64,000 nt of DNA from BAIKAL-G1 sp943370385 (GTDB lineage Bacteria; Cyanobacteriota; Cyanobacteriia; PCC-6307; Cyanobiaceae): NCBI GenBank assembly GCA_943370385.1, contig CALRQT020000005.1, forward strand, positions 203,092-267,091, read 5' to 3'. Positions 25,542 to 33,900 of the stretch are shown in pieces. The notes under the pieces are model-generated. The model was not told where the DNA came from. It made no database searches and was given only the letters and a program-made list of their open reading frames with translations. The position numbers were made by a program, and so were the translations under genes. Numbering within the stretch: the first letter of the stretch is position 1; every line of letters begins with the position of its first letter.

Positions 25542-25913
25542 ATGCTCACTGGCGCTGATCTGCTCACCAAAGTCAAGGAACTCGGCGATGTCTCCAAGTC
25601 CGATCTGGTACGCAGCTGCGGCTACGTCAGTACCAAGAAGGACGGGACCGAGCGCCTGCACTTCACCGCCTTCTACGAGGCGCTGCTGGAAGCCAAGGGC
25701 ATGAACCTGGGTACCGGCAGCAGCAACAGCGGCGGCAAAGGGCGCACTGGCCGCAGCCTGAGCTTCGTGACCAAGGTCCAGTTCAACGGCAACCTGATGG
25801 TCGGCAAGGCCTACACCGCCCATCTGGGCCTGCAGCCCGGCGATGAGTTCGAGATCAAGCTGGGCAGGAAGCAGATCAAGCTGATCCCCTTGGGCGCTGC
25901 CGAAAAGGAGTGA
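25542..25913 (+). CDS. cyanobacterial AbrB-like transcription regulator (cyAbrB)
   Basis: 123 residues. The N-terminal part (LTGADLLTKVKELGDVSKSD, LVRSCGYVSTKKDGTERLHF, FYEALLEAKG) and the C-terminal AbrB-like part (VGKAYTAHLGLQPGDEFEIK) match cyAbrB proteins, pleiotropic regulators of carbon/nitrogen metabolism specific to cyanobacteria. It supports the cyanobacterial assignment of the window. Confidence 0.92.
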   Translation: MLTGADLLTKVKELGDVSKSDLVRSCGYVSTKKDGTERLHFTAFYEALLEAKGMNLGTGSSNSGGKGRTGRSLSFVTKVQFNGNLMVGKAYTAHLGLQPGDEFEIKLGRKQIKLIPLGAAEKE

Positions 25914-25964
25914 AGGCCAGGGGCCTGATCGAGAATGCTGGGCAATCAGGCTGCTGGTGGTGCC

Positions 25965-26759
25965 TCAGCCCACCAGCACCGGCTCCACCCACTCCATCGG
26001 AGCCGCGACCGGCCCTGCCAGCGGCGAGAGCGCTCGCCAGTGGCCCCGCTGCCAGCCAGCCGCCGTGCCTGCGTCTCCTGGCTGGCGCTGCAGCTGGTAG
26101 TCCTTGCCCAGCCAGACCGGGGGCTTCACGTCATCGGAGGCGGGGCTGGCCTTCTTGCTGCTGCCCCCGAAGCCTTTGGCGCCAGGTGCCGGCGGAATCT
26201 CACCCTCGCTCACAAGCTGGGGGGCATAGCGCTGGGCCAGGAGAGCGTGCACGCAGAGCTGCTCCATTCGGTCTGCCGTGCCCCTGACGCCATCGCCATC
26301 CCACTCCCAGACCGCGGGGCTGAAGTCTGTGTGCGCCGGCTGCTGCGCCTTCGCGGCTGGGTTTAGCACGTTGCTGGCCAGGTAGGTGGAGCCGTCTTCT
26401 CCAAGGCCGATGCAGGCCAGGCCGCCACCGGCCAGCTCGAAGTTGTCGGGCAGCCAGCCTTCCATCGCCCGCACCTCGGCCACCACCACCGAGCGAATCT
26501 CCGGACCCTCCTCACTGAACAGGGTGCTTTTGGGCAGCAGCAGCCGGAAGCAGCTGATGTCGCGGGGCAGATCAGGGGTGAGCGTGGGCTGCTCGGTCTG
26601 CAGGAACGCCTGGGCCAGGGCCAGCGAAAGGAAGCGAGGCTCGGCGCCGATCTCGCGGGCCAACGGGCAGACCATCGCTCCCCAGATGCCAAGGCTCAGA
26701 TCCGCGACCGGTGCTAAAGCGCCCCCCACGGGGCGCCTTCCTGTTGGGGTGACAATCAC
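25965..26759 (-). CDS. hypothetical protein with WxRGHWR/EPV tail motif
   Basis: 264 residues. No catalytic domain was recognised. The last 50 residues include DYQLQRQ, WQRGHWRAL and MEWVEPVLVG. I recall a similar C-terminal signature, (R/Q)RGHWR...W(I/V)EP(V/T), on many unannotated proteins from cyanobacterial plasmids and mobile regions. It lies six bases after the ART-like gene on the same strand, so it may be part of that operon. Confidence 0.65.
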   Translation of the reverse strand: MIVTPTGRRPVGGALAPVADLSLGIWGAMVCPLAREIGAEPRFLSLALAQAFLQTEQPTLTPDLPRDISCFRLLLPKSTLFSEEGPEIRSVVVAEVRAMEGWLPDNFELAGGGLACIGLGEDGSTYLASNVLNPAAKAQQPAHTDFSPAVWEWDGDGVRGTADRMEQLCVHALLAQRYAPQLVSEGEIPPAPGAKGFGGSSKKASPASDDVKPPVWLGKDYQLQRQPGDAGTAAGWQRGHWRALSPLAGPVAAPMEWVEPVLVG

Positions 26760-26764
26760 CAGGC

Positions 26765-27340
26765 CTATGTCATCCCATCAACTCGGAAATAGCCAAGGAT
26801 CATCTCCGGGTTGCGGATGGCGATCTGCACATGCGTTCTGTCACGAAAGCCTGCGCCCGGATAAACCAATTCGCCTTCTTCAAACACTCCATAGACGGTG
26901 TCGTACGCCTCCATGCTTTTGCTCTCACGGATCTTGTGCACCATCTGGATCACGGCACAGTCCAGCTGACGCTTCATGAAGATGCCGTTCTCTCGAACGG
27001 AATTGACGGGCAGTGATGTGCCTGCTGCTGCGGAAATACCAAGGGTGGCCTCATAGGCAAGGGCCAATTCATTCATCACTCCGTAGTCGGTCAGATTGAG
27101 GCAGTTGCCCGGGTAGGCAAAAGCGCCGATCACCGATGGGGAGGATCTGCGGAGATTGGCCCAGGACAAAGCCCGCTCTGGGCTGTCGACCCAGAAATAG
27201 ATGCCGTTGCCGAGCCAGTCGTAATCATTTTCGCTGGGCTGAAGTGTTGCCTGTCCACTCAGAACTGCTTCAGCAACATCCTTGTCGCAGCCATGAAACA
27301 GCACCAAGGGGCCCAGACTGTTCTTAGGCCGACCGGGCAT
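26765..27340 (-). CDS. ADP-ribosyltransferase-fold candidate (possible toxin)
   Basis: About 191 residues. LVLFHGCDKDVAEAVLSG, then NDYDWLGNGIYFWVDSPERA, GNCLNLTDYG and the C-terminal RTHVQIAIRNPEMILGYF resemble a family of PARP/DUF3990-like proteins in which His, Tyr and a late acidic residue form the active site. That assignment rests on pattern only. The small upstream gene overlaps it by 17 bases, as in toxin-antitoxin pairs. Base composition is less GC-rich than its neighbours, suggesting transfer. ATG 27373 is an alternative start. Confidence 0.6.
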   Translation of the reverse strand: MPGRPKNSLGPLVLFHGCDKDVAEAVLSGQATLQPSENDYDWLGNGIYFWVDSPERALSWANLRRSSPSVIGAFAYPGNCLNLTDYGVMNELALAYEATLGISAAAGTSLPVNSVRENGIFMKRQLDCAVIQMVHKIRESKSMEAYDTVYGVFEEGELVYPGAGFRDRTHVQIAIRNPEMILGYFRVDGMT

Positions 27341-27518
27341 CCTGACTGCGGTACGGAGGGGTGAGCTGGCCATCGGCGTCGATCAGGCCAGCATCCATCA
27401 GGAATTGACGGGCCAGAGCAGGGTCGCGCAACTCCTCCAGGAGCGCATCGATCTGCTCACGCCGCAGCGGCCCAGAGGCTGGGGTGGAGGGAGGCCTGCT
27501 TGGGGTGGAGAGTGTCAT
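27324..27518 (-). CDS. small protein, putative partner (antitoxin) of the ART-like gene
   Basis: 64 residues: a Pro/Ser-rich start, then LRREQIDALLEELRDPALAR and FLMDAGLIDADGQLTPPYR. The ending (D)AG(L/I)I...G.LTPPYR is seen in small antitoxin-like proteins. It overlaps the following ART-like gene by 17 bases and is preceded by a near-perfect 14-bp palindrome. The role as antitoxin is inference. Confidence 0.6.
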   Translation of the reverse strand: MTLSTPSRPPSTPASGPLRREQIDALLEELRDPALARQFLMDAGLIDADGQLTPPYRSQDARSA

Positions 27519-27530
27519 GCGATGGAGAGG

Positions 27531-27544
27531 GTCCAGTGCTGGAC
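27531..27544. promoter_or_regulatory. palindrome upstream of the putative ART toxin operon
   Basis: GTCCAG-TG-CTGGAC, centred about 20 bases before the start codon at 27518. It is a good candidate for an autoregulatory operator. Confidence 0.4.
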
Positions 27545-27672
27545 ACTGCCAGGCGAGCGGGGGTGGTGGACGCGCTAGCTGAATTCTGACGATAGATGGA
27601 TGCCAGGGCGGCGGTCTGTGAGTTCCGCAACCTTCATCATTACTGCGCGGGCGCTGGCCCGTTGCCTGCAGA

Positions 27673-27870
27673 TCAGTCCTCAGGCTCGGGACTGAGGGGC
27701 GGCAGCCGCCGTTCCACCTGCAGAAACACCAGCCAGGCCCCCCCAGCGCTGAGGCCGCCAGTCCAGTCGTTGCGCAGCAGCTCAACGATCGACACCGTGC
27801 TGGCGCCGATGCGCAGGCCGCGCAGCAAAAAACGACCCAGCTTCTCCAGGGTCTCCTGGTTCACCGCCAT
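27673..27870 (-). CDS. small hypothetical protein, 65 aa
   Basis: MAVNQETLEKLGRFLLRGLR followed by a moderately hydrophobic stretch (GGLSAGGAWLVFLQVE) and an acidic, proline-rich end. No family was recognised. It lies 55 bases downstream of the interrupted MazF gene on the same strand. Confidence 0.4.
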   Translation of the reverse strand: MAVNQETLEKLGRFLLRGLRIGASTVSIVELLRNDWTGGLSAGGAWLVFLQVERRLPPLSPEPED

Positions 27871-27925
27871 GGGCTGGCGCCAGCGCAGAGGATCTTCAGG
27901 TTGGCGGATGGGCGGCGGGGTGGCG

Positions 27926-28306
27926 TCAGCTCAGCCCGCCGATGCTCAGCACCACCAACTGGCGTAGCTGCTGCAGTTCGGTTGAGGTGATCTGCGACTT
28001 GGTAGCGGCGGTGATCCGTGTCTTGGCTACACAGGTCAGGTTCTGCGGGAGCAGGTAGCTCACCTTCTTGCAACCGTTGCTCGGACTGGGCTGCAGCGCC
28101 ACGGTCAGGTCGGGGATCGCCAGGGCAGGGTCGCCTGTCATCGGCACCACCAGCACCGTGGGGTATGCCGGATCAAACAGTTCGGTGTCCTGCACCACGA
28201 CAGCTGGCCTCAGCTTGTTGGGCTCTGGCGGCTGGGGATCCTAAGCGGGGTCGTCTGGCTCTTTGCGCCAGTCAACGGTCACGATTTGCCCGGCCTTGAG
28301 CTCCAC
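27926..28306 (-). pseudogene. MazF/PemK-type toxin interrupted by an in-frame TAG
   Basis: From GTG 28306 the frame reads VELKAGQIVTVDWRKEPDDP, meets TAG at codon 22 (28243-28241), and continues in the same frame with NKLRPAVVVQDTELFDPAYP, TVLVVPMTG and the rest of a MazF/PemK fold to 27926. The two parts align as one toxin: N-terminal GxIVxVDW, central RPAVVVQD and TVxVVPxT. A downstream start would lose the first strands, so the toxin is probably inactive unless amber is read through. It follows the putative antitoxin by eight bases. Confidence 0.72.
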
Positions 28307-28314
28307 GCTGGTCG

Positions 28315-28617
28315 TCAGCGGCTGATGGGCTCAGGGGTGGTCCAGTCGTCGATGAACCCTTGGGCTTCGGGATCAGCCGCGATGTGATCGGCCACCGTTT
28401 TGCTCTGGGCACGGATGCGGGCCCGCAGGGCATCCATGGCGCTCACCGAGCTGCTCACCGCCACGACCAGTCTGCCGCCGCGTTGGCGACGGCGAATGGA
28501 GAAGGGAGCTTCCGGCTCCTGAATGGCTTGATCGGCTGGGGTCATGACGGCAGCGGCTCTCGCCGACTGCATGGACGTTGCCTCAACCCTAATCGCGGTG
28601 TCAGCGTTGGGGTTCAT
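28315..28617 (-). CDS. MazE-like putative antitoxin
   Basis: 100 residues, possibly starting later at MTPADQAIQE. It contains RRRQRGGRLVVAVSSSVSAM and a helical, acidic end (VADHIAADPEAQGFIDDWTT) typical of antitoxins that wrap MazF-type toxins. It overlaps the upstream winged-helix gene by four bases and precedes the interrupted toxin by eight. No family was firmly matched. Its role comes from position. Confidence 0.55.
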   Translation of the reverse strand: MNPNADTAIRVEATSMQSARAAAVMTPADQAIQEPEAPFSIRRRQRGGRLVVAVSSSVSAMDALRARIRAQSKTVADHIAADPEAQGFIDDWTTPEPISR

Positions 28618-29165
28618 GGTTGCAGCCGCTCCTCCAGCAGGGCCAGCGCCAGGGCCTGTTCCCGGGCGCTGCCGCCGCGCACCGCCTCGAACAGGGCCAG
28701 CAACTCCCCCAGAGCCGGGTTGCGCTGCGCCGCCTCAGGGACACTTGGATAAAGCGGATGAAAGGCAATACCGCGGGCCGTTCCTTTCTTCCACGGCCAC
28801 ACCGGTGGTGGGTCATGGCCCGGCCCGATCTGCTCGCGGAGGGGGGAGGCGGCGTAGCCGGTGGGAACCCCGCGGCTGAGTCCACCCTGCGTGGCCGGAA
28901 AGCAGTAGCGGGCACCGTGCTCCACGAAGGCTCTCAGGGCAGCTCGAACCACTGAGGGCTTGCCAGCCCCATCCTTAATCGCCAGCCTCGCGGCCACGGC
29001 TCGCTCGACCGCCGCATGGGCCTCCGAGGCCGTCAGGCCAAGCTCGGAGCCGAGGGCCGCATAGGTGGGCGCCGGGCCCGGCTCCAGAGCCAGACGCAGC
29101 AGCACCACCAGATCCTGCGGACGCAGGACGAGCTGGGGATTGGAGGGTGAGCGGGCCACGGTCAC
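28614..29165 (-). CDS. winged-helix DNA-binding protein, first gene of a TA-like operon
   Basis: 183 residues, GTG start. LRPQDLVVLLRLALEPGPAP, TYAALGSELGLTASEAHAAV and ERAVAARL form a winged-helix domain. The second half (VEHGARYCFPATQGGLSRGV, PTGYAASPLREQI, GIAFHPLYPSVPEAA) belongs to a conserved bacterial family often beside toxin-like genes. It overlaps the next gene by four bases (ATGA). An inverted repeat sits 15 bases before the start, so autoregulation is likely. Confidence 0.78.
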   Translation of the reverse strand: MTVARSPSNPQLVLRPQDLVVLLRLALEPGPAPTYAALGSELGLTASEAHAAVERAVAARLAIKDGAGKPSVVRAALRAFVEHGARYCFPATQGGLSRGVPTGYAASPLREQIGPGHDPPPVWPWKKGTARGIAFHPLYPSVPEAAQRNPALGELLALFEAVRGGSAREQALALALLEERLQP

Positions 29166-29179
29166 ACCAGGCCATTCGG

Positions 29180-29198
29180 CATTCGCGAATAGCGAATG
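29180..29198. promoter_or_regulatory. inverted-repeat operator candidate
   Basis: CATTCGC-GAATA-GCGAATG, a perfect 7-5-7 inverted repeat, 15 bases upstream of the GTG start of the winged-helix gene at 29165. Confidence 0.55.
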
Positions 29199-29231
29199 TT
29201 GAGCCTCCAGTCTGGCTGTCCCTGCGAGGCT

Positions 29232-29729
29232 TCAGGTTGGCGAAGCAGCCGGCGGCAGCAACCGCGTGATCGCTTCTGGCGCCACGCCCACCTGCTGGGC
29301 GATCAGCAGCACCAGCTGCTCCAGCCGGTCGAGGCGTTGCTCCAGGGCCTGGAGCTCAGCAGTACCTGTCTTGGGCGCGGTCTTGCCAGCACCGGCAAGA
29401 CTCTTGCTGCCCTTCGTGGCCTTGCTGGGCAGGGCGCTGCGCAGCGGTGGGCCGTCCGGGTGACTGAGCAGGGCATCCACCTGTTTCGGAACCGGACCCT
29501 TACTGAGGCCCGTGATTCCCCGCTGTTTGCAGAGCTCCCAGAGCACCTTGATCGAGAGCCGCTCCAGCTCCTCGCGGCTGGCCCGGGCGTCACCAGCAAG
29601 CAGCACGGCGGGCTGCTCGCTGGCTGGCCTGGTGTCACCGAGCTCCTCCTGCAGTCCCCGGTAGAGCCTCGCGTCGGATTGGGCCAGATCCCGCAACGTG
29701 GCCCGCAGGGTGTCAGTGAGTTGTCCCAT
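29232..29729 (-). CDS. hypothetical protein with C-terminal coiled coil
   Basis: 165 residues: MGQLTDTLRATLRDLAQSDA, a central SAP-like or helical segment (LSIKVLWELCKQRGITGLSK), a lysine-rich linker and a coiled-coil end (LQALEQRLDRLEQLVLLIAQ). No function recognised. It overlaps the upstream coiled-coil gene by 17 bases. Confidence 0.6.
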   Translation of the reverse strand: MGQLTDTLRATLRDLAQSDARLYRGLQEELGDTRPASEQPAVLLAGDARASREELERLSIKVLWELCKQRGITGLSKGPVPKQVDALLSHPDGPPLRSALPSKATKGSKSLAGAGKTAPKTGTAELQALEQRLDRLEQLVLLIAQQVGVAPEAITRLLPPAASPT

Positions 29730-30327
29730 CGGCCTTGACCTCCTGGGCCTGCTGGGCCGCTGGGCTGTCCACAAGCTCCACCTTGGCGGCTGATGTCGGT
29801 TCTGGCTGGTTGACGGAGCCGTTGTGGCCGTTCCCACCAAGGGGGAGGGGCGGCAGACCCTTGGTCTTCTCGATGAGCTCCTGGCGCTTTTGATCCAGCT
29901 GCACCACACGCTCCTTGGTTTGGGTCCAGCGGTTGATGAAGCGGATCACGGCCTGCACGAGGCCTCCAAGGAAAGAACCGCCTTGATAGGTCTTACGGCC
30001 GAGTTTGTAGCGACCGAATTCATTCACCAGGTCATCCCCGGCATCTTCCAGATCACCGGCAATCGCGGTGACAATTTCCAGCATCTGATAGATATCTGTG
30101 CGGACAGATGCTTCCCGCGCTGCAAGATCGAGCAACCGTTGCTTGAGCTGTGCCGTTTCCTCCCGGGCCTTGGTGGCCAGGCTGCGATGCTGGCCGCGAC
30201 TGCGCATGGAGCTCTTGTAGCAGTTGCGCAGCTCGAGGTAGACGCTGTTGAGATCTTCCCGGCTCAAGGGCTCGGGATCAGGCGGGAAGTCAGAGGTAGG
30301 GGGTAGAAAAACCATACGGCTGGCCAT
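29713..30327 (-). CDS. hypothetical coiled-coil protein
   Basis: 204 residues. A long helical region (NCYKSSMRSRGQHRSLATKA, REETAQLKQRLLDLAARE) is followed by a semi-hydrophobic stretch (GSFLGGLVQAVIRFINRW) that may touch the membrane, and an acidic/Pro-rich tail. No family was recognised. It is divergent from the defence operon, with which it shares the 613-bp gap. Confidence 0.6.
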   Translation of the reverse strand: MASRMVFLPPTSDFPPDPEPLSREDLNSVYLELRNCYKSSMRSRGQHRSLATKAREETAQLKQRLLDLAAREASVRTDIYQMLEIVTAIAGDLEDAGDDLVNEFGRYKLGRKTYQGGSFLGGLVQAVIRFINRWTQTKERVVQLDQKRQELIEKTKGLPPLPLGGNGHNGSVNQPEPTSAAKVELVDSPAAQQAQEVKADGTTH

Positions 30328-30940
30328 TCATCATTAATCTTGCCTCGTGCTGCACCCTGCCCAAAGCGAATCGGGCTGCAGAACTATGCGCTGGCTGCAT
30401 ACTCTCCCAGCGAAGGCTTGGCAGCACTGGGCTTCTGGCCAGAAGGCTCGGGGACGACGAGTCAGCGAAAGCTCACAGCCCCACACAGCGACAAGGCCAG
30501 TCCATACCCGATCGGCCTTCTGCCGCAGGGGGCGGACCTGGCCGCACCTCCCTGGTCGCGGGCTTGGGGTGAATGGTCTTTCGCAGGAGAACCAGCCTGC
30601 ATCGGGCTCACGGGCCAGAAGCTGCCAGCTTCGCCCAAGAGATCCCCGATGGACCTCTCCATAGAAGTCGTGCCCCGCCCGGCGCACCGATACCGATTAG
30701 ATGCCCTGCGCAGGGGGGAGGGGGCATGAGCCTCCAGGGGGCTACGGCTAGCCAAACAACAATGCCGGCTGTGCTGTTGGCCGCAAAAGTATGCGCCCAC
30801 TGCATAGCGGCGCAGATTCAAGATCAATTCGGGGCGCTAGCGGTTCCCAACAGGCTCATGGCGGAGCAAACTGCTTCAAGGCTCTCCCTCAGCACCCCGA
30901 TGCCGATCTGGCCTCTACACCTTTTGGAGGCTGCCCGCTG
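30328..30940. promoter_or_regulatory. divergent control region with two identical-core 17-bp palindromes
   Basis: No convincing gene. Two copies of TATGCGC-N3-CTGCATA occur at 30385-30401 (N3 TGG) and 30790-30806 (N3 CCA). The outer halves TATGC/GCATA are inverted repeats. A TGGAGG Shine-Dalgarno at about 30925-30930 serves the helicase start. The paired sites are candidate operators for the defence operon, the divergent gene, or both. Confidence 0.5.
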
Positions 30941-33900
30941 ATGGATGTCTTCTCCTTCCGCGACCGGGTCGTCGAGGACTACGGCCAGTTCAGCCGGAGC
31001 TTCACGCAGATCAAGGCGCCAGACCTGCGGGACTTTGTCGACGGCCGCTACGGGGCGGGTGAGTACTGGCCCTCGCCGCTGATCCAGCTCAACCCCAGCT
31101 TCATCGGGGGAGGCAGCATCGGGTCTCTAGTGGAGGAGGGACTGCTGCACCCGGAATGCAGCCGCATCTTCCGCTGGGGCAAGGACGCGTCCAATCAAGG
31201 CAGGGGCGACGGGGTGGAGCTGCTGCTGCACCGCCACCAACGGGAAGCGATCGTGATCGCCCGCGCCGGCGGCAGCCTGGTGGTGATCTCCGGCACCGGT
31301 TCCGGCAAGTCGCTGGGTTACATGATCCCGATCATCAATCGGGTGCTGGAAGAGCGAGAGCGCGGCGACCAGAGCAAGCGGATCCGGGCGATTGTCATCT
31401 ACCCGATGAATGCCCTCTGCAATAGCCAGATTGAGGAGCTGCAGAAATACCTGGGCTGGGGTTATCCCGACGGACCCCGTGTCACCTTTGCGCGTTACAC
31501 GGGCCAGGAAAGCGAGGAAGAACGGGAAAAGATCAAGAATGATCCACCCGACATCCTGCTCACGAACTACGTGATGCTGGAGTACATCCTCACCCGGCAG
31601 GATCCGCTGGATCAGAAGGTGATCAGCGATGCCCAGGGTCTGGAGTTCCTGGTGCTGGATGAACTGCACACCTATCGGGGGCGCCAGGGCGCTGATGTGG
31701 CTCTGTTGGTGCGCCGGGTGCGGCAGCGCCTGAATGCCGATCTGATCTGCATCGGTACCTCCGCCACCATGGCCTCCGAGGGCACCGCCACGGAGCGAAA
31801 CGGCACGGTGGCCCAGGTGGCGAGCAAGTTGTTCGGCACCAGCATCCCGGTGGAGAACATCGTCACCGAGACGCTGGAACGCCTCACCATGGGCGAGCTG
31901 CCGGGCCCCATCGAACTCGACACCGCCCTGAGGGCGGACTACGGCGAGGACGCTACGGGCGACTGGACTGCGGACGATCTGCGCACCCATCCCCTGGCCC
32001 GCTGGGTGGAACTGCGGCTCGGCCTGGAACGGGAGGACGGGCGTGGCGATGGCAAGTGGGTGCGCTGCCGGCCGCGCACCTTGCAGGATGCGGCCCTGGA
32101 GCTCGCCTGTGCCAGCGGCCGCCTCGCCTCGGAAGCGGAGGCGAAAGAGGAATCAGGGCGCGAAGTTGTGGCCTTGGTGTTGGCCAGCCTGCGCCAGTTT
32201 CTGCTGGCGGCCTATCAGGTGGAGGTGGGGCCAAACCGCCGCTTCTTTGCCTTCCGCCTGCACCAGTTTGTCTCGGCCGGCGGTGATGTGCATTCCAGCC
32301 TGGAGGCTCCTGGCCGGCGCTATCTGACCCTCAAGGGTCAGAAGTATCAGCCGAATGCCGGCCGCCAGGCCCTGCTGTACCCGGTGGTGTTCTGCCGCAG
32401 TTGCGGGCAGGAGTTCCACCCGGTCTGGGCGCAGCTGCATAACCGCAGGCCTGAGCGGTTCGAGCCGCGTGAGTTCTCCGATGAATCGAGCCTGCGGGAA
32501 CGGGATGTGGTCAACGGCTACCTGATGCCCGATGCAGAGGGTGCCTATGAGGTGGAGGATCTGGAGAAGGCCAGGTTCCCCGATGGCTGGCTGGAAACCG
32601 ACAAAAGCGGCGAGCTGGTGCTCAAGCGCACCTACCGGGAGTTCGCTCCGGTGCCGTGCCGGATCAAAGCGGATGGAGGCACGAGCAGTGACGGAACCCC
32701 AGCCTGGTTCCTCAAAGGCAGTTTCCGCTTCTGCCCCAGCTGCGGGGTGGAGCACAACGTGCGCGGCAGCGAGTTCCGCAAGCTCTGCGGCCTGAATTCC
32801 GAGGGCCGAAGCTCCGCCACCACCACCTTGAGCCTGGCGGTGCTGCGCCAGCTGCTCAGCTTCCCGGAAGACGAGATCCCGGATAACGCCCGCAAACTGC
32901 TGGCCTTCAGCGACAACCGCCAGGACGCCTCCCTGCAGGCGGGTCACTTCAACGATTTCGTGCGAGTGCTGCAGTTGCGGGCGGGCCTGGTGGCGGCCCT
33001 ACGGGCAAGGCCCGATCAGGAGCTGAGCCTGGAGATCCTGGCGCTCGACACCGAGAAGGCGCTGCGCCTGAGAGCTGATGACTTCATCGCCACCAAAGGC
33101 GTCAAACCCAACGTGGAGCAGGAGCGACGCAAGGCGTTGCGAGGGGTTCTGGAATACCGGCTGCTGGTGGATCTGCGCAAGGGCTGGCGGCTCACCAATC
33201 CCAACCTCGAGCAGTTGCGGCTGCTGGAGATCGACTACGCCGAGCTGGTGAACTGCGCCGAAGACCAGGCCGACTGGCAGCAGCGCCATCCACTGCTGGC
33301 CCAGGCGAGCAGTGAGGAGCGCTTCTTGATCCTGCACCGCCTGCTGGAGGAGATGCGCGAGCGGTTGGCGATCGATTGCGATGCCCTGGGCTTGGAGGAG
33401 TTCGAGCGCCGCCGCAAGGCCTGCTTCGACCTGGAGGAGGTGTGGGGCATCCGGGCGGAAGAACAGCCCGAGCTGGCCCGCACCGTGCTGATGAGCCCAG
33501 TTACGGCCGAGCAGCGTCTGCAGCGGTTGGAGGGTCTATCGCTGCGGGGAGCGTTTGGACGCTGGATCAAGGCACGCGAGCGCTGGCTGTCTGTGGAGGA
33601 GTTGCACCGCGGCCTGAAATGGAAGGACGACCTGTATCAGGAGATCACCGGCCACCTGCTGGCGATGCTCACGGCCTGGGGGCTGGTCAAGCCCAAGGAG
33701 GTGAAGGTCGGCAAGCGCAAGAGCGAGGTGCTGCAGGGCTGGCGATTGAACAGCTCAGCCCTGCGCTGGACCTTGGTGGATTCTGATGCTGGTTCATCAA
33801 AAGCAGCCCCCGCACAGGACGCCTATGCCGAACGTCTGCTCCTGCAGCAGGAGAGCAGCGGCCGCCGCGGACCCGTGAACAGCTACTTCCGCAGCCTCTA

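Noticed and set aside
30340..30729. Possible small gene in the defence control region
   Set aside because: The frame has no domain, no Shine-Dalgarno and overlaps other equally poor frames.
31127..31990. Long minus-strand frames opposite the large helicase (also 34673-36352)
   Set aside because: The plus strand encodes unambiguous helicase motifs. High GC leaves the antisense frame open.
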